Numbered from the stretch's first letter, positions 9,823 through 21,585 are shown. The stretch: DNA of 64,000 nt from Chionoecetes opilio (GCA_016584305.1 JACEEZ010020031.1:96001-160000); one strand, 5' to 3'. Translations and numbers: made by a program. Notes: generated by a model not told the origin, from the sequence alone.

Positions 9823-10152
9823 TTACTTGTGAGTGAGCAGGTGTCTTTTGACCTTGCCATTCTCACTGGAGCGGTAGGGACAGTGCGGGCAGGAGTAAGG
9901 CTTCTCGCCTGTGTGTATGCGCAGGTGTCTCTTTAGGTGGGAGGGATCACTCGTCTGATAGGAACACTCGGGGCAGGAGAACGGCTTTTCTCCCTCGTGA
10001 GTGCGCCAATGATCAAGGAAATGGGCGCGGTTATCGACGGAGACGAAGGAACACTGTGAACACCGCAGAATGTTCCTTCGGGGGGCGAGGGTCTTGCTAG
10101 CGCTTGTTTCCTCTCTGCTGTCAGACATTTGAGTCTCTTTTAACTGCTCCAC
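9823..10152 (-). CDS. Alternative zinc-finger terminal exon B1 (3 fingers, first atypical)
   Basis: 109 codons plus stop; acceptor TTCCCACAG|GTGGAG, phase 0, opening VEQLKETQMSDSREETS. Finger 1 (CSQCSFVSVDNRAHFLDHWRTH) has 13 residues between the second Cys and the first His instead of 12, and a THEGEKP linker. It may fold loosely or serve another role. Fingers 2 and 3 are canonical with helix residues D-S-H-R and E-G-K-R. Finger 3 resembles the second finger of the class A exons, which suggests class A arose from a B-type exon. Confidence 0.85.
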   Translation of the reverse strand: MEQLKETQMSDSREETSASKTLAPRRNILRCSQCSFVSVDNRAHFLDHWRTHEGEKPFSCPECSYQTSDPSHLKRHLRIHTGEKPYSCPHCPYRSSENGKVKRHLLTHK

Positions 10153-10220
10153 CTGTGGGAATGTTTGTCAACTTCAGTCAAAACATTGCACAAATGTACT
10201 CATCTTACTTCACACTCATA

Positions 10221-10590
10221 ATATCATAAGAACATAAGAACATAAGAAAATAAGGAAGCTGCAAGAGGCCGCGAGACCTACATGTGTTACTTAACACTAC
10301 CTACATCCACCTTTCATCTCCATCCATGAAATTGATCAGCCTCCTTTTAAAGCTCCCTATTGACTCCGCACTAACTACAAGACGACTGAGTCCATTCCAA
10401 TCATTTACCACCTTATTTGTGAACCAAGTTTTCCCTATTTTTTATTTTTTATTATGCTTTTCCAGTTTAAATCCGTTACTTCTTGTTCTACCCTGATTAC
10501 TAGCCATACAAACTTTTCCTACATCTCCTTTATTGTATCCCTTTATCCACTTAAAAACTTCAGATATCCATCTCTATAACAAGTTTACTC
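10221..10590 (-). mobile_element. LINE 3' end (CR1/jockey-like), 5'-truncated
   Basis: Minus strand encodes the typical end of a reverse-transcriptase ORF (VVNDWNGLSRLVVSAESI..FKRRL), then a stop and a tail of TTCTTATG repeats at 10221-10250. Related tails lie at 46392-46450 and 49936-50190. It is inactive; only the C terminus remains. Confidence 0.75.
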
Positions 10591-12119
10591 ACAAGAAACA
10601 GGATTTGAAGTAATATATATTTACACATTTCAGTAGTATAACAAGACCTTCAATTAAAGTTGTATATATTGTGCCTATTATGGAAAAAAATGCCATTATC
10701 ATTTAGATATACAATGCATTTATAAGTCTTTTCTCAGACAAATATAAGGAGGTCAGCAACCAATGTAGCAATGCCATGATATTGAGCTTGAAGCATAGGT
10801 AACTTTTAGAAGTCACGATGTTCATGATGTTGGATGTTTAGATTTTCATGATGTTAAATGTTCTTGAAATATCATCATGATTAGTAATAACAGTAATGAC
10901 ATCCAATAACAACAGTACTAGTACGTAGTTACCAAAGCAGTGTTGAGGCTTGTAGGAATGTGGTTCATCCAGCAACCTTTAGCACAAGACTTTTCAGTGT
11001 TAATGTATTTCGGTATTTATCAATTGTTAGAAGAGTTTTAATAGTAACGAAACATCCTAAAAATATAAGAATTTCCCTTTAATTTTGTAGAATATTTGTA
11101 TGTACATACTGCTAAATCTTTCGTTTAGGATTCTCCAATGAAATATTGAAAGAATTAAAGGATTTATTACAATATTTTTTCATAAACAATTATTAGTATA
11201 TATATATTTTTGTCAAAACGAACTCAGGATACAAACTAGAGCACCCAACAATAGTCTTCCTGGGAACACGGGTTTACAAATTCCTCTCTCTCTCTCTCTC
11301 TCTCATACAATTGCACCAATTTACTTCATGAAATATACTCGTACACATAAATCTTTGAATGATTTTGGAGATGTCTATGATGATGATTGTATCAGCCTTG
11401 TAGAAGTCTCAGACTCAAGTAATAAAATTATGTTGTAACACTTTACCATCAGGTTATAATTTCACTCAGTTTTAATGATAATGGTTTAATGGTATAAGGG
11501 GAAAATACTTAAGTTTTCAAATGTAATGAAACTCTTGGCCAGCAGGTGTAAACACAGCCAATTTCTGCTTGTTTCTTTAGACCAATACATACTAGGTAAG
11601 GAAGTAAAGATGGGGGCATACGCTATGCTGCACGTGGCCTCGGTGCTTAACTCCATCGCATTAGCCTTTGAGCCTGTGGTGGGTGACAACACGCTACCCC
11701 GGGACACAGGGCTAGTGTGACATCCGGGTTACCACAATACATACTGCCAACAGAAACTTTTACTCTGTACTTAAAGGACAGGACCTCCTGAAAACTCTCT
11801 TACATTCCACACCATCACAGAAAGGCAGATCCTCTTCTCATCAGGTGCTCTGGGCAGACCGAAAAGGGAGGCCGTGTGTGTGTGTGTGTCGGTGATGCAA
11901 TGGGATGGTGTGTCAGTTGTGGCATGAATAGAGGTATAAAGCAACTGGGTAACTTGATGATGTGTTGAACGGCAGAGTGATAACAAGTGATAACAATCCC
12001 AATGGCATTTTCCTCTACCTGTAATGGCATGATATAAGTACTGTGTGTATCACTTAGGGTAATGACGTGAGGAGGGCAAGTGAGATGAATGTGCAAGATT
12101 TAGGGTAGAAGAGATGATC
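10591..12119. other. Intron between exons B2 and B1
   Basis: AT-rich, with a CT microsatellite at about 11281-11303 and a short GT run at 11876-11888. I see no gene; the open frames 11486-11720 overlap on both strands and have no recognisable domain. Confidence 0.5.
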
Positions 12120-12458
12120 TTACTTATGATGCCTCTGAATGTGATACAAAACCCTGTCATTCCTGTTTGACTTGTACACACAATGGGGACAAGAGAAGCG
12201 CTTCTCACTGGTGTGCACTTGAAGATGCTTGATCAGGTTGGATTTGTCTCTGGCTTGATAAGAACAAAGACTGCATGAAAATGGCTTTTCTCCCGTGTGG
12301 ATTCGGTAATGCCTCACATAGTTTGAGTGGTTGGTACTGACATAGTCACACTGAGGACAATGGTATTGCTCTGGCTCCCTTCTGGCGTTGAGTCTCCAAT
12401 CAGTACTACTGGCCTGCCTTACCTTGTTAGCCAAGTGATTGTCATTTTCCAGCCACAT
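12120..12458 (-). CDS. Alternative zinc-finger terminal exon B2 (3 C2H2 fingers)
   Basis: 112 codons plus stop. The acceptor TTTCCCACAG|ATGTGG makes it the only exon of the array that does not start with GT; it opens MWLENDNHLANKVRQ, related to B3 and B4. Helix residues are N-S-N-R, D-S-N-K and R-D-R-Y. The second inter-finger linker is THTSEKR-like (VHTSEKR) instead of TGEKP. An upstream in-frame ATG exists in the intron, but the acceptor start is preferred because the linker aligns with its neighbours. Confidence 0.86.
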   Translation of the reverse strand: MWLENDNHLANKVRQASSTDWRLNARREPEQYHCPQCDYVSTNHSNYVRHYRIHTGEKPFSCSLCSYQARDKSNLIKHLQVHTSEKRFSCPHCVYKSNRNDRVLYHIQRHHK

Positions 12459-14628
12459 CTGTGGGAAACGTTCATCTGATTCAGTCAACTGTGATCATAT
12501 ATGCTTTTTTGTTCTTAATAATTATATTTTACATGTTTGTTTACGTTGCAAAGACTAATGTTTGCTCAGAGGGAATTAAACAGCCACTACAAAGCAGCAC
12601 AAGTGTCTGTGTCAAAAGGACATAAAAATTCACACTAAAAAAAAATCTATAAAAAAATCAACATCTTGAGTTTGCTTTCAAGTACAGTGTGTAAATGATT
12701 TATATAGAAAAATAATCATTGCCACACAAAAGTTTTCATTGAACAAGTGATGCTGAGACACGCTAGTATGAATCACAAGATTTTCTTTCCCTGTGAAAGG
12801 TGCTTTGGGTAAACTAGTATTCATTTCCAACTACTGATCTACACCATCAGTGTCCCAGTAGTCACACATCCCAGGCATCTCAATCCCATGATCCCGCATC
12901 CCAGAGTACCATCCAATGATTACCCAAATAATCATCCCACAATAAGCCACACACACCGCACACCGATGCATCATCATGTTGGCGGCCATGTTGATGATGC
13001 ATTCAGATCAGTCATACCCGTCAGGCTGGCTCGGTTGGTAGAGCTGTGGGCACGCGTACAGCGTCCCTGCGTTCGGTCAGCGGTTCGAGCCCACCAAGTT
13101 CGTCCTGGCGTGGTGGCGCTTTGTATAGTCAATAACCTTGTCGTTGGTACTTGCAAAGTGTCTAGATAGGATCAAAGTATCTTATCTTATTCATATCAGT
13201 CCTGCTCTCTCACGTGTGCTGTTCTAAAGAGTATTTGGCCTTTTTTCCTTTTTTTTTTCTATACCCGTCTAGCAGCCAGCCCTTGAAAGACTTTGGCTTG
13301 CCAGGGTATTGATTGATTGATTTACTGCCAAAAAGGGGGGAAATGTGCCAGACATCAGAGGTCATATAGGCTTGCCAGGGTAGTTGGGTCCCCACTTTAT
13401 AGTCCAAGTAGTTGAAGAAAGGATCGAGCCACTTAAATGTCCAGGAAAGGCAAAGAAGGGAGTACAAACCATAGATTTGGCAAAAAACTGAGGAAGTTTT
13501 GGAGTAGAGAAGAAACAGATTGTTCAAAGGATCAATGATGACTTCAAAAGCTGAGATAATCAGGTGAAGGAAGAGTGAAAACATTTAGAAAACATCAGTA
13601 ACATTAACCTATAACAGGAAGTAAACAAATAAAAGTATAAAGCATAAAAGTATACAATCATCTTCTCTTCTTTGATTTTCTCTAGCATGATTATTGGAAG
13701 GGCTATTCGCTCTCATAAATGATCAAGCAACAACTCTAAACATGCATATATGAAAATGGACGACAAAATGAAGGTAAAATGGAATGAAGTGTACAAAACA
13801 GGTGTAGGCTTTTTAATAATTGAACAATAAAAAAGGTGATGAGCTATCCACAGAGGATCAGAAATAGTGGTGTTGATAACTGGCTCAAGACTGTCCGAGA
13901 GTTCACTCACTCTCTGCCACAAAACAAAACTCTCCCACACTGATAGTTCTGATTTCCACCTGAACACTTTCAGTAGAATAATGATTTCACTATCACTATT
14001 TTTTTCCCTACTCAAGTCTCTAAATTTCTTGTAGCAACCACAGTAGAATCAAGTCATGTATGTGCTTCAGTGAGGTTCAGGTTGCCAACTAAAGGGAGTT
14101 CATTGGCAGAGAACATGGTGTCATTACCACATTTAATGCCTCACAGGACAAGCTTTGAATCATAAACAGCCTTAGAAAAGAAAGCTTGTTGTATTTAAGT
14201 CTTCATCACGATGGCAGACTAAGAAGTATTGACAATAAATAATATTGGAATGATACAAATTTTTCAAGAATCTTTTAGCAAGAAACATTGCTGTAGTAAA
14301 TATTTTTAAATATTAATATTTTTAAATATTTTTAAAATAAATTATTTTAACTTTCAATAAATATGTAATACCTTTGTGCCATAGAAGCAATGAGTCCAAC
14401 AACATGGTAGGAGGCACACAAATAAGATGAAGCTTCGTCTTTGAACAAGAATCACATCACAGGATAGCGAGCTGCAACTGTAATACACGAATGTTTTCAA
14501 TAATGACCAACAGATCTTCTCAATATTTTCTCCCTCTCTCACCGCCCGAGGCCATCAGTTCCCGGCATCCTTGTAGCCCGTCACACATTTCACGTCGTTC
14601 AACGATTACGTCAAAAGACCACCGCCAC
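12459..14628. other. Intron between exons B3 and B2
   Basis: Contains a SINE (13016-13190) and a repeated GGCTTGCCAGGGTA motif at about 13296 and 13370. A run of AT-rich sequence with ATTTTTAAATATT repeats lies at about 14300-14345. No supported gene; the open frame 13210-13584 looks like chance. Confidence 0.5.
13016..13190 (+). mobile_element. tRNA-derived SINE
   Basis: A box GGCTCGGTTGGTAGAGC and B box GGTTCGAGCCC, a GC-richer body (TGGCGTGGTGGCGCTTTG), and a TATCTTATCTTAT tail. About 85% identical by eye to the reverse copy at 5532-5705. Confidence 0.82.
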
Positions 14629-15000
14629 TCAAGCCGCCGAGGTGTGAGTTCTCTCATGAGCAAGGAGTCTGTCCTTCCTGTTGGAGCGAAAGGAACAGTA
14701 GGGACAAGAGAAACGTTTCTCTCCCGAGTGGATCCTCATGTGCTTCGTTAAGTTTGACTTGTCGCTGGTCTGGTACGAACACACGGGGCACCAGAACGGC
14801 TTCTCTCCGGTGTGTGTGCGGTAATGTTTTGTAAAGTATGAGGGCTTAGAGCAGGTGTAGCTGCACTCCGGGCACTGGTACCACTGATCCACCCTGACGA
14901 ACTGAGGCTCCGGGCACGGATCCAGTATGACGGATGGACTCTTCTGAAAGCTTGTGGCTCCTACCTTGTCCGCTATCTGAGTGTCATAACTCTGCCACAC
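14629..15000 (-). CDS. Alternative zinc-finger terminal exon B3 (3 C2H2 fingers)
   Basis: 123 codons plus stop; acceptor CCCCTACAG|GTGTGG, phase 0, opening VWQSYDTQIADKVGATSFQ. Helix residues are K-S-Y-K, D-S-N-K and R-D-R-A. Fingers 2 and 3 closely match exon B2 (D-S-N-K, then R-D-R), so B2 and B3 probably read a shared half-site and differ through finger 1. The frame is open through the acceptor into the intron, so exon start rests on the splice site and linker alignment. Confidence 0.86.
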   Translation of the reverse strand: MWQSYDTQIADKVGATSFQKSPSVILDPCPEPQFVRVDQWYQCPECSYTCSKPSYFTKHYRTHTGEKPFWCPVCSYQTSDKSNLTKHMRIHSGEKRFSCPYCSFRSNRKDRLLAHERTHTSAA

Positions 15001-15539
15001 CTGTAGGGGAGGTGTGGGCCATTCAGTCAGGACTACTCTACATTGACTTAAACTAATCATATACATATTTGAACAGGTAGCATTTTGCTAATATTCTTTC
15101 GTGCTTCCTAATTGAGAAATCACTGAAAAAAAATTATATTCACTATACAGGAAACTTGTTTCAAATGGTCAAAAGGAAAAAAATGCTATGCATTTTAACT
15201 TTGAATTACAATTCTCACCGTGAATATATGGTTGGAACGTACACAAATCAATAGATCGAAAGGAGTGTAAAAAATACAATGATAAAATCTCGTCATTAAA
15301 TTTATATTGTTCTTGATCTTTTCTTTCTTTGAATTTTGCTGCTTTTGTGAGGGAACAAATGAGGCAGAGCAGCACAGCAGTGTGGTCAGAGCCAACACTG
15401 TGTTGCCAGGCTGTCCCTTGAGGGAACACACAGGTGAGGATGACCACCACCTCACGGCTCCCACACACACTGCCGCGTACACGCTGGGAGGTGGACTGTA
15501 AGCCACTCATCTTTAACTTGCCCTTGCCTTATTTGAAAT

Positions 15540-15800
15540 CTATGGTACTTGCTTCATATGGCTTCGTAGATGTTTATGCAAATTGGATTTGTCACTTGTG
15601 TGATATGGACATTGGTGACACGAGAATGGCTTCTCTCCTGTGTGGGTACGATAATGCCTTTCAAAGTGAGAAAGTTTTGTACAAATATAGGTACAACAAG
15701 GGCAATGGAACATTTTCTTCTTTGTGGTGTGAGGCATGATCTTGGCAATGTCCCGGGCTCCTACCTTGTCAGCCACACTACTGTCATAATCCAGCCACAC
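15540..15800 (-). CDS. Alternative zinc-finger terminal exon B4 (2 C2H2 fingers, third lost)
   Basis: 86 codons plus stop; acceptor TTTCAACAG|GTGTGG, opening VWLDYDSSVADKVGARD. Finger 1 is K-S-H-R and finger 2 is D-S-N-K, the same helix as finger 2 of B2 and B3. After finger 2 the chain ends HMKQVP, where B2 and B3 continue into a third finger, so the exon looks C-terminally shortened. Overlapping open frames in other frames are shadows. Confidence 0.84.
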   Translation of the reverse strand: MWLDYDSSVADKVGARDIAKIMPHTTKKKMFHCPCCTYICTKLSHFERHYRTHTGEKPFSCHQCPYHTSDKSNLHKHLRSHMKQVP

Positions 15801-16189
15801 CTGTTGAAAAATTTTGGGTCTCACTAAATTTATCGCAATTAAAATCCTACCTGATATAATTAATCAAGGATTTCTATTCATTTAGAAAATCAGCTTGTCT
15901 TCTACTGTTGCAGTCAGAAGTCTCAAGACTTTTACAATGTTCCATAATAACACTCAGCAATCCTCTTAGAGAAGTTAGCCTTAAAAGTTTAAAAACACCA
16001 ATAATTCATTCATGAATGAAGCATCAGCTTTCTACATGAAAGACGGCTGTTTTGTGGACTATGTATTGTTAATATTCTCTTTCAGAAAGATACAACATGC
16101 CACCTCAGGCAATAATTACATTGGGAACTGCTCATTATGACCTCCACTATTGAATGCTCGGAGCTAACTGTGTTGTCGTGATGAACCTA

Positions 16190-16269
<80 letters not shown>

Positions 16270-17387
16270 GAAAAATATATATATTTTGGTACACAGATGC
16301 ATGACAAGACTGTTGAAGTGGCAGTCATGTGTAAATTTCAGTAAATCTTTCAGATGATAAAATATTGCTCTGAATAAACGAATAAGTTAAAAACAAGTGC
16401 AGTGATTTATTTCTTTTCAAATATACATTTTTTTTTTAAATACAAGACCCTTTCATGGCCATTCACTAAAAAATCTGAACTTTCAAGGAAATATTACAGG
16501 AAATACAGCACAAAATGAGCCATGAGGAATAGAATACCAGACCAATACTGCTGAGGTGCCATGGAGAGCGTCGGGTGTGAGGCAGCAAAACGTGTGCGTA
16601 CACTATGTACTTTAAAACAAAATCATCCATTTTCTTTACCCATAAATCCCATAATGATGAACACAAGTGTGACATGTTGTACATTGTTTCTGAGGTGATG
16701 GGGTTCATTCACAAGGAATGTCAAAAATTTCATGCTGATATATGAACAAAGCAATACAGTCTTTTCAATTTGTAATTCATGACCTTACTCTTCCCGTCAT
16801 GCCTCATCAGGAGGTCCTCACTGTCCACATTTTCTAGTTCCCTTCAGTAATGCTTTGAACATGGTGTCGTCAGATCTGTGTCGCTGCCACACCGTTTTTA
16901 ATGTTGCATTACAAAGCCTATCTCTGGGGTGCCGTGATGACAACTGATGTCCTGGTCTGCTCCTTAATTCTTCTTTCTTGGAAGCATTTCTCATCAGAGT
17001 TTGTAAACTGATGGTCATTTCTTTGTGCCTTTCATATAACTAACACTTTCAGAAGTATCAAATCACTACAGTAACAGAAAGTCTGTCAACTTTTTCTGTT
17101 GTCAATGTTCATATTTCTTGGTGCACCAACAGTGCTGTTTCATACTTATCTTTGCTATTTTCTCATCAGCATCTGGCTCACAACATAAACACTGGTTTCT
17201 TCACCGCTCCTTTGATTTACGACAAATCATTTTGTCTTACAAAGATAAGTCTTTGGGAAGCTCATCACACTTTGGGTCTTTGGAAACGGTTTCACACCAG
17301 TTTGTTTAAAATAATGATTGCACATTAAAATGCTTATGGCACATTATATGCGAGTGAATCCAGGACTTACTATTCACACAAATTAGT
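15801..17387. other. Intron between exons B5 and B4
   Basis: Holds a TA microsatellite (16191-16265). Otherwise AT-rich with no recognisable gene. Confidence 0.5.
16191..16265. repeat. (TA)n microsatellite
   Basis: About 37 uninterrupted TA units. Confidence 0.95.
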
Positions 17388-17723
17388 TCAGTGGTGTGTG
17401 TGCAGGTGAGCCTTTACGTTTCTCCTGCGCAGGGCGCGGTAAGGACACAGCGGACACGAGAACGGTTTCTCTCCCGTGTGGATGCGCAGGTGCTGGTTAA
17501 GGTTAGACTTATCCCCGGTCTGATACGAGCAATGAGGACACGAGAACGGCTTCACTCCCGTGTGTGTCCGACAGTGCTTTACAAGATCGCAACGATTGAC
17601 AGTGTTGTAATTACACTGTGAACACTGATACAGTCTTGACAACTTTCTGCTGCAGGGGAGGCCGTCCTGCACAGCCCCCGGTCCTCCACGGCCTGCCATG
17701 TCACTGGCATTATTCAGGAACAC
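17388..17723 (-). CDS. Alternative zinc-finger terminal exon B5 (3 C2H2 fingers)
   Basis: 111 codons plus stop; acceptor TTTCCTGCAG|GTGTTC, phase 0, opening VFLNNASDMAGRGGPGAVQ; it lacks the ADKVGA motif. Helix residues are N-C-D-K, D-S-N-Q and R-R-N-A. Linkers are THTGVKP and THTGEKP. Finger 2 keeps the D-S-N core of the B class. The stop follows directly after the last zinc-ligand region (HTHH). Confidence 0.86.
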   Translation of the reverse strand: MFLNNASDMAGRGGPGAVQDGLPCSRKLSRLYQCSQCNYNTVNRCDLVKHCRTHTGVKPFSCPHCSYQTGDKSNLNQHLRIHTGEKPFSCPLCPYRALRRRNVKAHLHTHH

Positions 17724-18535
17724 CTGCAGGAAATGTGGGTCTTAATTGTAATAGAAAAAAAAGTGTAACTTTCCAATGGAATGGATGGAAGAGGAAGAAA
17801 TGCATAGCTACTTTTCTTTTCTTAACCGGAATGATTATATTGCCATGTTTTCCCTTCAAGATAACATGTACATTGTACACAGCTAGAGAGGTTTTTTTAC
17901 AATGCTCGACTGTGCTATTACAGTGATAATTTTCTTTTTAAGAATTGAAAATGTATGTAACAAGAAATATTTTCACTGTTACTTTGTGCATCAGGAACCA
18001 TTTCCCCATTTTTTTATTAAATGTATGTACACCAGATTTGATGATCTGACGAACACACAAAAATTTCTTCAATATACACCCTTCCGTGACCTCAGCACAC
18101 ACAGTGTCCCCACCCGGTGCAGCATTCCCGCCATGCAACACCAAGGATAACACTGTAATAACATCCATGCCCATTGTGAAAGCACTCTTGTACCTTGCAA
18201 CTGTGAAAGTAAAAGGTCCCTCAAAACTCAATAAAACCAGAAGCCAGAAATGCTCTGATGATTTGCCAGGAAGATTACTATAAAAAATAGAAGGCAGCAA
18301 GGAAATCGTTAAGGTAGTGGCAACGTATTCTTTCGATGGCCAGATGTAAGTCACATCATGCAAACAGCACTGTACATTGCATGAATATACACCCGCGTCA
18401 TGCTAACGCGGATTGACGAGGTAAAAACACGACTTAACGTGGTCCTGACTTTTATGGTAATGCGGGGATACGAGGCCTGATTCCTGGTGTGGTGTGGCGC
18501 GATTTTTTTTAAATCTAAAAAATTGTTGCGTCAGC

Positions 18536-18712
18536 CCACGTCAGTTACCCTGGACAAGTGTCGTGGCCATGACGTGGATCTGTCTTTGTCTGACGTGGCT
18601 GACGAGGCATTAATGTCGCTGACGTGGTGATCAGGCTGACGTAACTTGGCGCAAAAAAATGCCCGCATCAGCCAGTGTCAGACAATTTTATCTAAACGTG
18701 GGTTGACGTGGA
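18536..18712. promoter_or_regulatory. Cluster of CRE-like TGACGT motifs
   Basis: Six TGACGT or ACGTCA hexamers in under 180 bp, mostly as CTGACGTGG. TGACGT is the half-site core bound by CREB/ATF proteins. It could equally be a decayed tandem repeat; no promoter elements were identified nearby. Confidence 0.25.
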
Positions 18713-19442
18713 ACCGTAACCTAATAGTGGGACCCGGGTTTTCAGCATTTCAGCCAAGACTAGCATGCCTGCAGTGTTCATCACACGGACACACAAATAG
18801 TTAATTTTCCTGAATAGTATCCCAAAGTTTTTATATTGTACTAAGTGGTAAATTTCCTGATGTGTTTTGCTTTGTGTGCTTGTGAAGTGATTGTTCACCT
18901 TATAATCTTATGAGCCTGGGCTTGGTATATTGCTTTATACTATATTCATAAATATTGTTGCATTTCACAACCTCGATCTCTATACATGCATTGGGAACAT
19001 AGCCAACCACAGCTGCACCCAAAGGGAACATCAATTCAATAAACTGACAGCTAATCCATTCCCAAGCATCCACAGCTTTCAGAAAATCAACATAAACAAA
19101 AAGCTTTGAAAATTAGTAAAGAATAGAAGAAAAAAATCTTCTAAGCACAAGAGTTTGGCCATAAGCAGGGATCCTGTAATGAGCCAGTGTAATGATCACC
19201 ATGACCTCCTCATAGCTCTTTCCATGTTACCTTGGGTCACATAACATAAGAAAGTATCTTGCAGTGTCTTCAAAACAAGGCGGCAGACAGCGCAATCACC
19301 GGTCTACTTGCAAACTTGTGCCGTCTACTCCCCCCCCCCCCCCCCCAAAGTCCTTGCCTCCATCAAGGTTTTAATTGAATTTGTGTGTCAGGTTGAATTT
19401 GACCCTGAAAAACAGCCAGAATGCATATTTTAACACCTTCAA

Positions 19443-19489
19443 AGGCGTGGGCTTCCGGGGGCTGCCTAGGCCCCCGGAAGCCCACGCCT
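19443..19489. repeat. GC-rich perfect palindrome, 20-bp arms
   Basis: 19443-19462 (AGGCGTGGGCTTCCGGGGGC) is the reverse complement of 19470-19489; 7-nt spacer TGCCTAG. Confidence 0.85.
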
Positions 19490-20786
19490 ACCCCCGAGCC
19501 CCGACCCTCGGCCTATCAAGCAGCGCCTCGCTTCGCTCGGCTTTCAATCAATCTCCACCTCCTACTTTCTTCATTCCAACTCCTACTTTAAAAGAAAATG
19601 AAAACACTGTATCTTGGCATTTATGCATAATCACGCCCCCAAATGGATCTAAACAATCTTTCAGCACTGCAGAGTATACTTCCTGTAGTTCACATCTGTG
19701 AAGGTTTTAGTGTGCGGTCAGCCCCAGATCACTCACAGGGTCATTGTGAGATCAGTCGCCTCTCAACCATACGTCCACGTGCGTTTTGTTGGCAGACTGA
19801 GCCTCATAACGGCCTTTTATTAAGCTCAGGTATCTAGTTTATATGTAAATAATATCTGCAGTTTGTATGTACATGTTGCTACAATTTTTAGCATTCCTCT
19901 ATTGGTAAGGAAGCAAGAATGGCACTACAATAAGTTTGAAAAACAGACTTTGGTCTTACATTACCAAATATCGTACATAGTGTTAGAGATTTTTTGTGGT
20001 TTTAGGAAAATTTTGTGATGCTATGTGATGTTGCATGATTGTATGCAGCAATGGGAGATTAAATGTGGATATAAGAGATTGTATGTTGTGTTAAGGAATT
20101 TTACATGGTGATAGACTAAGTAACGATGGGAGATTTTATGTGGTATTAGTGGATCTTATGTGGCGATAAGAGAATTTATGAGGTGTTAGCAGATTTTACG
20201 TACCAGTAGGGGACATTACATTGGAAGTTCCAAAGGAGGTGAAGGCCCCCCACCCAGTAAGCAGGTTAGATCAATGTCAGGTTCAGAGAGATTTAGCTTA
20301 AAATGCCCATCAAAAAAAAAAATAATAATACCAAGCCATCAAGCAGTGCCTCCACCTGTGCTGGTTAGCTGACACTTTGCTGCCCATTGGAAATCCCACA
20401 ACCCTAAAAATGTATTCCAAATGTATCTCTAATTGAGAGGTGTACTTAATGACTGTTGACGATAGTTATTTCAGGTTGGAAATGCTGCAATAATGTGATT
20501 CATTAAAAAGAACCATTGTGCATCATTTCATAGTAATACAAACTTTAACCATCTAGTACTTTGTTATGGCATTTATTTCATATCAATTGGTACTTTCCAT
20601 ACATCGGGACATAATATAAATCTCCCAATTAATTATATACTCTTAAATTTGTGAAAAGGTTGATTAAAATAGAATGGAAACTAATGTTAACAAATTTGTC
20701 ATCCTACAGAATCCATCTGAGGGCCGGCTTGACAACAGGGCAGCAGACGTCCACTCTGCAACACACCATTACGATCGTCCATAAGG

Positions 20787-21164
20787 TCAGTCTACGTCTT
20801 TTCTATTCGGGGAGAGTGGAGACACGACATAAAGCCTGTCGTGCGTCCGTACGTGCTTCTTCAGGTCACTGCTGTTAGCCGAACGGTACAAACAGACAGA
20901 ACAGGAAAACGGCTTCTCTCCGGTGTGAACGCGGAAATGCTTTCTCAAATCTCGTCTGGTGGTAGACTGGTAGGAACAACTAGAGCAGCTGAAGGGTTTT
21001 TCCCCCGTGTGGGTTCTGTAATGTTCCCGTAAGTGTGAGTGACTGTTAGTGGTGTAGAGGCAGCAAGGGCACTGATGCTTCTTCTTTGCCGTGCCGTGTC
21101 CCTCCCCGGCCCCGGCCCCGGCGCCTCCCAACACACGCCTGGGGGGGTGAGTGGCCCGCCCCAC
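20787..21164 (-). CDS. Alternative zinc-finger terminal exon B6 (3 C2H2 fingers)
   Basis: 125 codons plus stop; acceptor CCCCTACAG|GTGGGG, phase 0, opening VGRATHPPRRVLGGAGAGAG. The linker is Gly/Ala-rich and GC-rich compared with its neighbours. Helix residues are S-S-H-E, T-R-D-K and N-S-D-K. Twenty residues follow the last finger (DRLYVVSPLSPNRKDVD), a longer tail than in sister exons. It is the first class B exon in transcription order and the most divergent one. Confidence 0.85.
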   Translation of the reverse strand: MGRATHPPRRVLGGAGAGAGEGHGTAKKKHQCPCCLYTTNSHSHLREHYRTHTGEKPFSCSSCSYQSTTRRDLRKHFRVHTGEKPFSCSVCLYRSANSSDLKKHVRTHDRLYVVSPLSPNRKDVD

Positions 21165-21548
21165 CTGTAGGGGAGGCACAGCTCATTCATCTTCTACATA
21201 CTGCTCACAATCATCTTCAACTGTATACAGTACTATACAATTATTGGTAGAAGTTACCAAGGTGCATATTGCAAGGTTAAGTACTGAGTTCAGATAAAAC
21301 AATTCTACTGACTAATTAGGTGCTGTTACATCCACTGTAAAAACCCGGCATCAAATATAGATGAGTTAAAGCTGCAACTTTCGTGGTTTATCTAGTGTGC
21401 ATAATTTTGTATTTTCTATAAATTCTGGCACCAGAGTTTATAGGGAATAGATAACTTTAAAAATTTGTAAAAAAATAAATATAAGTTTTTCAAGGGATCA
21501 TTTTAAATATTTAGGATAAGTACCTTTTTTTTCTTTCTTTCTTATTTT

Positions 21549-21585
<37 letters not shown>

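Larger units (their letters stand above)
17724..20786. other. Intron between exons B6 and B5
   Basis: No supported gene. It contains a cluster of TGACGT motifs (18536-18712), a poly-C run at about 19330-19346, and a GC-rich 20-bp palindrome (19443-19489). At 19980-20230 there is a GATTTTATGTGGT-like degenerate repeat that drifts too much to give a unit. Confidence 0.5.

Noticed and set aside
13016..13190. tRNA gene
   Set aside because: A and B boxes are present but there is no full cloverleaf or paired acceptor stem, and a second copy with the same non-tRNA body and tail shows it is a SINE. The same reasoning applies to 5532-5705, 6830-7196 and 38283-38640.
13210..13584. 124-codon minus-strand open frame
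   Set aside because: Hydrophobic low-quality sequence without domain or splice context; looks like chance in AT-rich intron.
16154..16357. Open frame through the TA microsatellite
   Set aside because: Tyr-Ile repeat translation only.
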